From NCBI GenBank assembly GCA_016779265.1, contig JADHNY010000019.1, positions 1-46,793 on the forward strand: a stretch of 46,793 bases of DNA. Reading direction: 5' to 3'. A program made the translations under genes and the position numbers. This DNA is from Pirellulales bacterium (GTDB taxonomy: Bacteria > Planctomycetota > Planctomycetia > Pirellulales > UBA1268). How positions within the stretch are numbered: the first letter of the stretch is position 1; each line of letters opens with the position of its first letter. Positions 46,207-46,793 of the stretch are shown one piece after another. A model generated the notes under the pieces. That model ran no database searches, was not told the origin of the DNA, and saw only the letters and a program-made list of their open reading frames with translations.

Positions 46207-46793
46207 ATGACCACACCGCCAGTGGGCACTGCCAGCCCCGATCCGCGACTGCGGATGTTTTCGCTCTTGATGGCCGTGGCCAGCTTGACCCACATGGTCT
46301 CTTTTCCCTGGTGGCTGGGGCTGATCAGTGGTCAGGTTTTGCTCGCGGCCACGCTCGCCCTACTTTTTTTCCCCGGCACGCCTGCTGTCCTGCTGGGCTT
46401 CCTGGCAGCGAGTCTGACCTACTGGTTTGGCCGGCTGCCGGCTGTGCCCAACCACATTCTCTTTGAGATGCTCGTGCATGGGACGCTTGGTGCCGCGATC
46501 CTCGCCGCTGCCGGAGCGGCTGTCTGGCGGTCGCGGCGACCACGTCGTGCCACGAAGGAACAGCTGCTCCGGCCTGTTGTGAGCATCGCTTTTGAGCAGG
46601 CCCGGCCGCTGATCATCACCGAGCTGGTGTTGATGTATCTCTACACGGTGCTTCACAAGCTCAACGAAGACTTTCTCAATCCCGCAGTCAGTTGTGCCGT
46701 TTCGATGCACCATGAACTGGCCGAGGTGGTGCCCTGGATTCCCGATGGTGAGTGGACGTGGTGGCCCACGATTCTCGGCACGCTCGTCATTGA
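46207..46793 (+). CDS. Membrane protein, cut by the window end
   Basis: 195 codons are visible from the ATG at 46207; the frame is still open at 46793. At least four membrane segments are seen: SLLMAVASLTHMVSFPWWLG, LISGQVLLAATLALLFF, AVLLGFLAASLTYWFG and LGAAILAAAGAAVWRS. A fifth segment at MYLYTVLHKLNEDFLNPAVS contains LHKLN followed by a His pair (MHHEL). This resembles HTTM (vitamin-K-carboxylase-like) or DoxX-type membrane proteins, but the visible part is too short to decide. It shares a divergent 80-base promoter region with the EamA gene. Confidence 0.75.
   Translation, partial: MTTPPVGTASPDPRLRMFSLLMAVASLTHMVSFPWWLGLISGQVLLAATLALLFFPGTPAVLLGFLAASLTYWFGRLPAVPNHILFEMLVHGTLGAAILAAAGAAVWRSRRPRRATKEQLLRPVVSIAFEQARPLIITELVLMYLYTVLHKLNEDFLNPAVSCAVSMHHELAEVVPWIPDGEWTWWPTILGTLVI

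Overview
The window looks like chromosomal DNA of a planctomycete (phylum Planctomycetota). The base composition is GC-rich. The strongest lineage signs are a secreted PSCyt1/DUF1549/DUF1553 cytochrome-type protein followed by a DUF1501 protein, a NatB permease fused to a CPBP protease, a HPPK/deoxynucleoside-kinase fusion, and several small secreted proteins. The genus cannot be told from sequence reading alone. Functions below were assigned by reading translated sequences and motifs, without database searches.

Layout. 1-515 has no convincing gene. 516-6796 holds a LarA-like protein, a secreted Cys-rich protein, a DASS-type anion transporter and pyruvate phosphate dikinase. 7100-11056 is the PSCyt/DUF1501 pair. 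11091-13203 is an ABC ATPase overlapping a DUF1015 gene. 13586-15401 is a coupled pair: a TPR-like secreted protein and a clan GH-A glycoside hydrolase. 15398-26769 (minus strand) is one long run in the order of transcription: rpsB, tsf, pyrH, frr, then three ABC ATPase/permease pairs. It ends with a 1069-residue protein that joins a NatB-type ABC permease, a CPBP intramembrane protease and a prokaryotic ionotropic-glutamate-receptor-like channel in one reading frame. 27072-29038 (plus) is ilvH-ilvC and a small coupled gene. 29091-33949 (minus) has a sulfotransferase-like gene, an RlmI-like rRNA methyltransferase and an MMPL/RND transporter. 34162-39583 (minus) is a compact run of folK/dNK-like, panC, lgt, an ECF sigma factor, its putative anti-sigma partner and a CDGSH protein. 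40115-42336 (plus) has a CPBP protease, a DUF2617 protein and a lone response-regulator receiver. 42368-44689 (minus) has metF and a GlmU-like protein. 44881-44963 is tRNA-Leu(CAA). It is followed by a remnant of an FtsX-type ABC permease, an EamA transporter and a membrane protein cut by the window end.

How the genes fit together. Most are core metabolism and translation: S2, EF-Ts, UMP kinase, RRF, branched-chain amino acids, folate, pantothenate, one-carbon metabolism, lipoprotein modification and rRNA methylation. The less ordinary part is the envelope-export block placed directly behind frr. The most notable single object is the NatB-CPBP-iGluR fusion, which would tie an ABC export permease to a ligand-binding ion-channel module. 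Other unusual points are a LarA-like protein without the expected catalytic His/Lys, a kinase domain with a destroyed P-loop fused to HPPK, a histone-H1-like lysine-rich tail on PPDK, an anti-sigma factor without zinc ligands, and a permease fragment lying between a tRNA and EamA. No CRISPR array, insertion sequence, phage gene or rRNA was seen.
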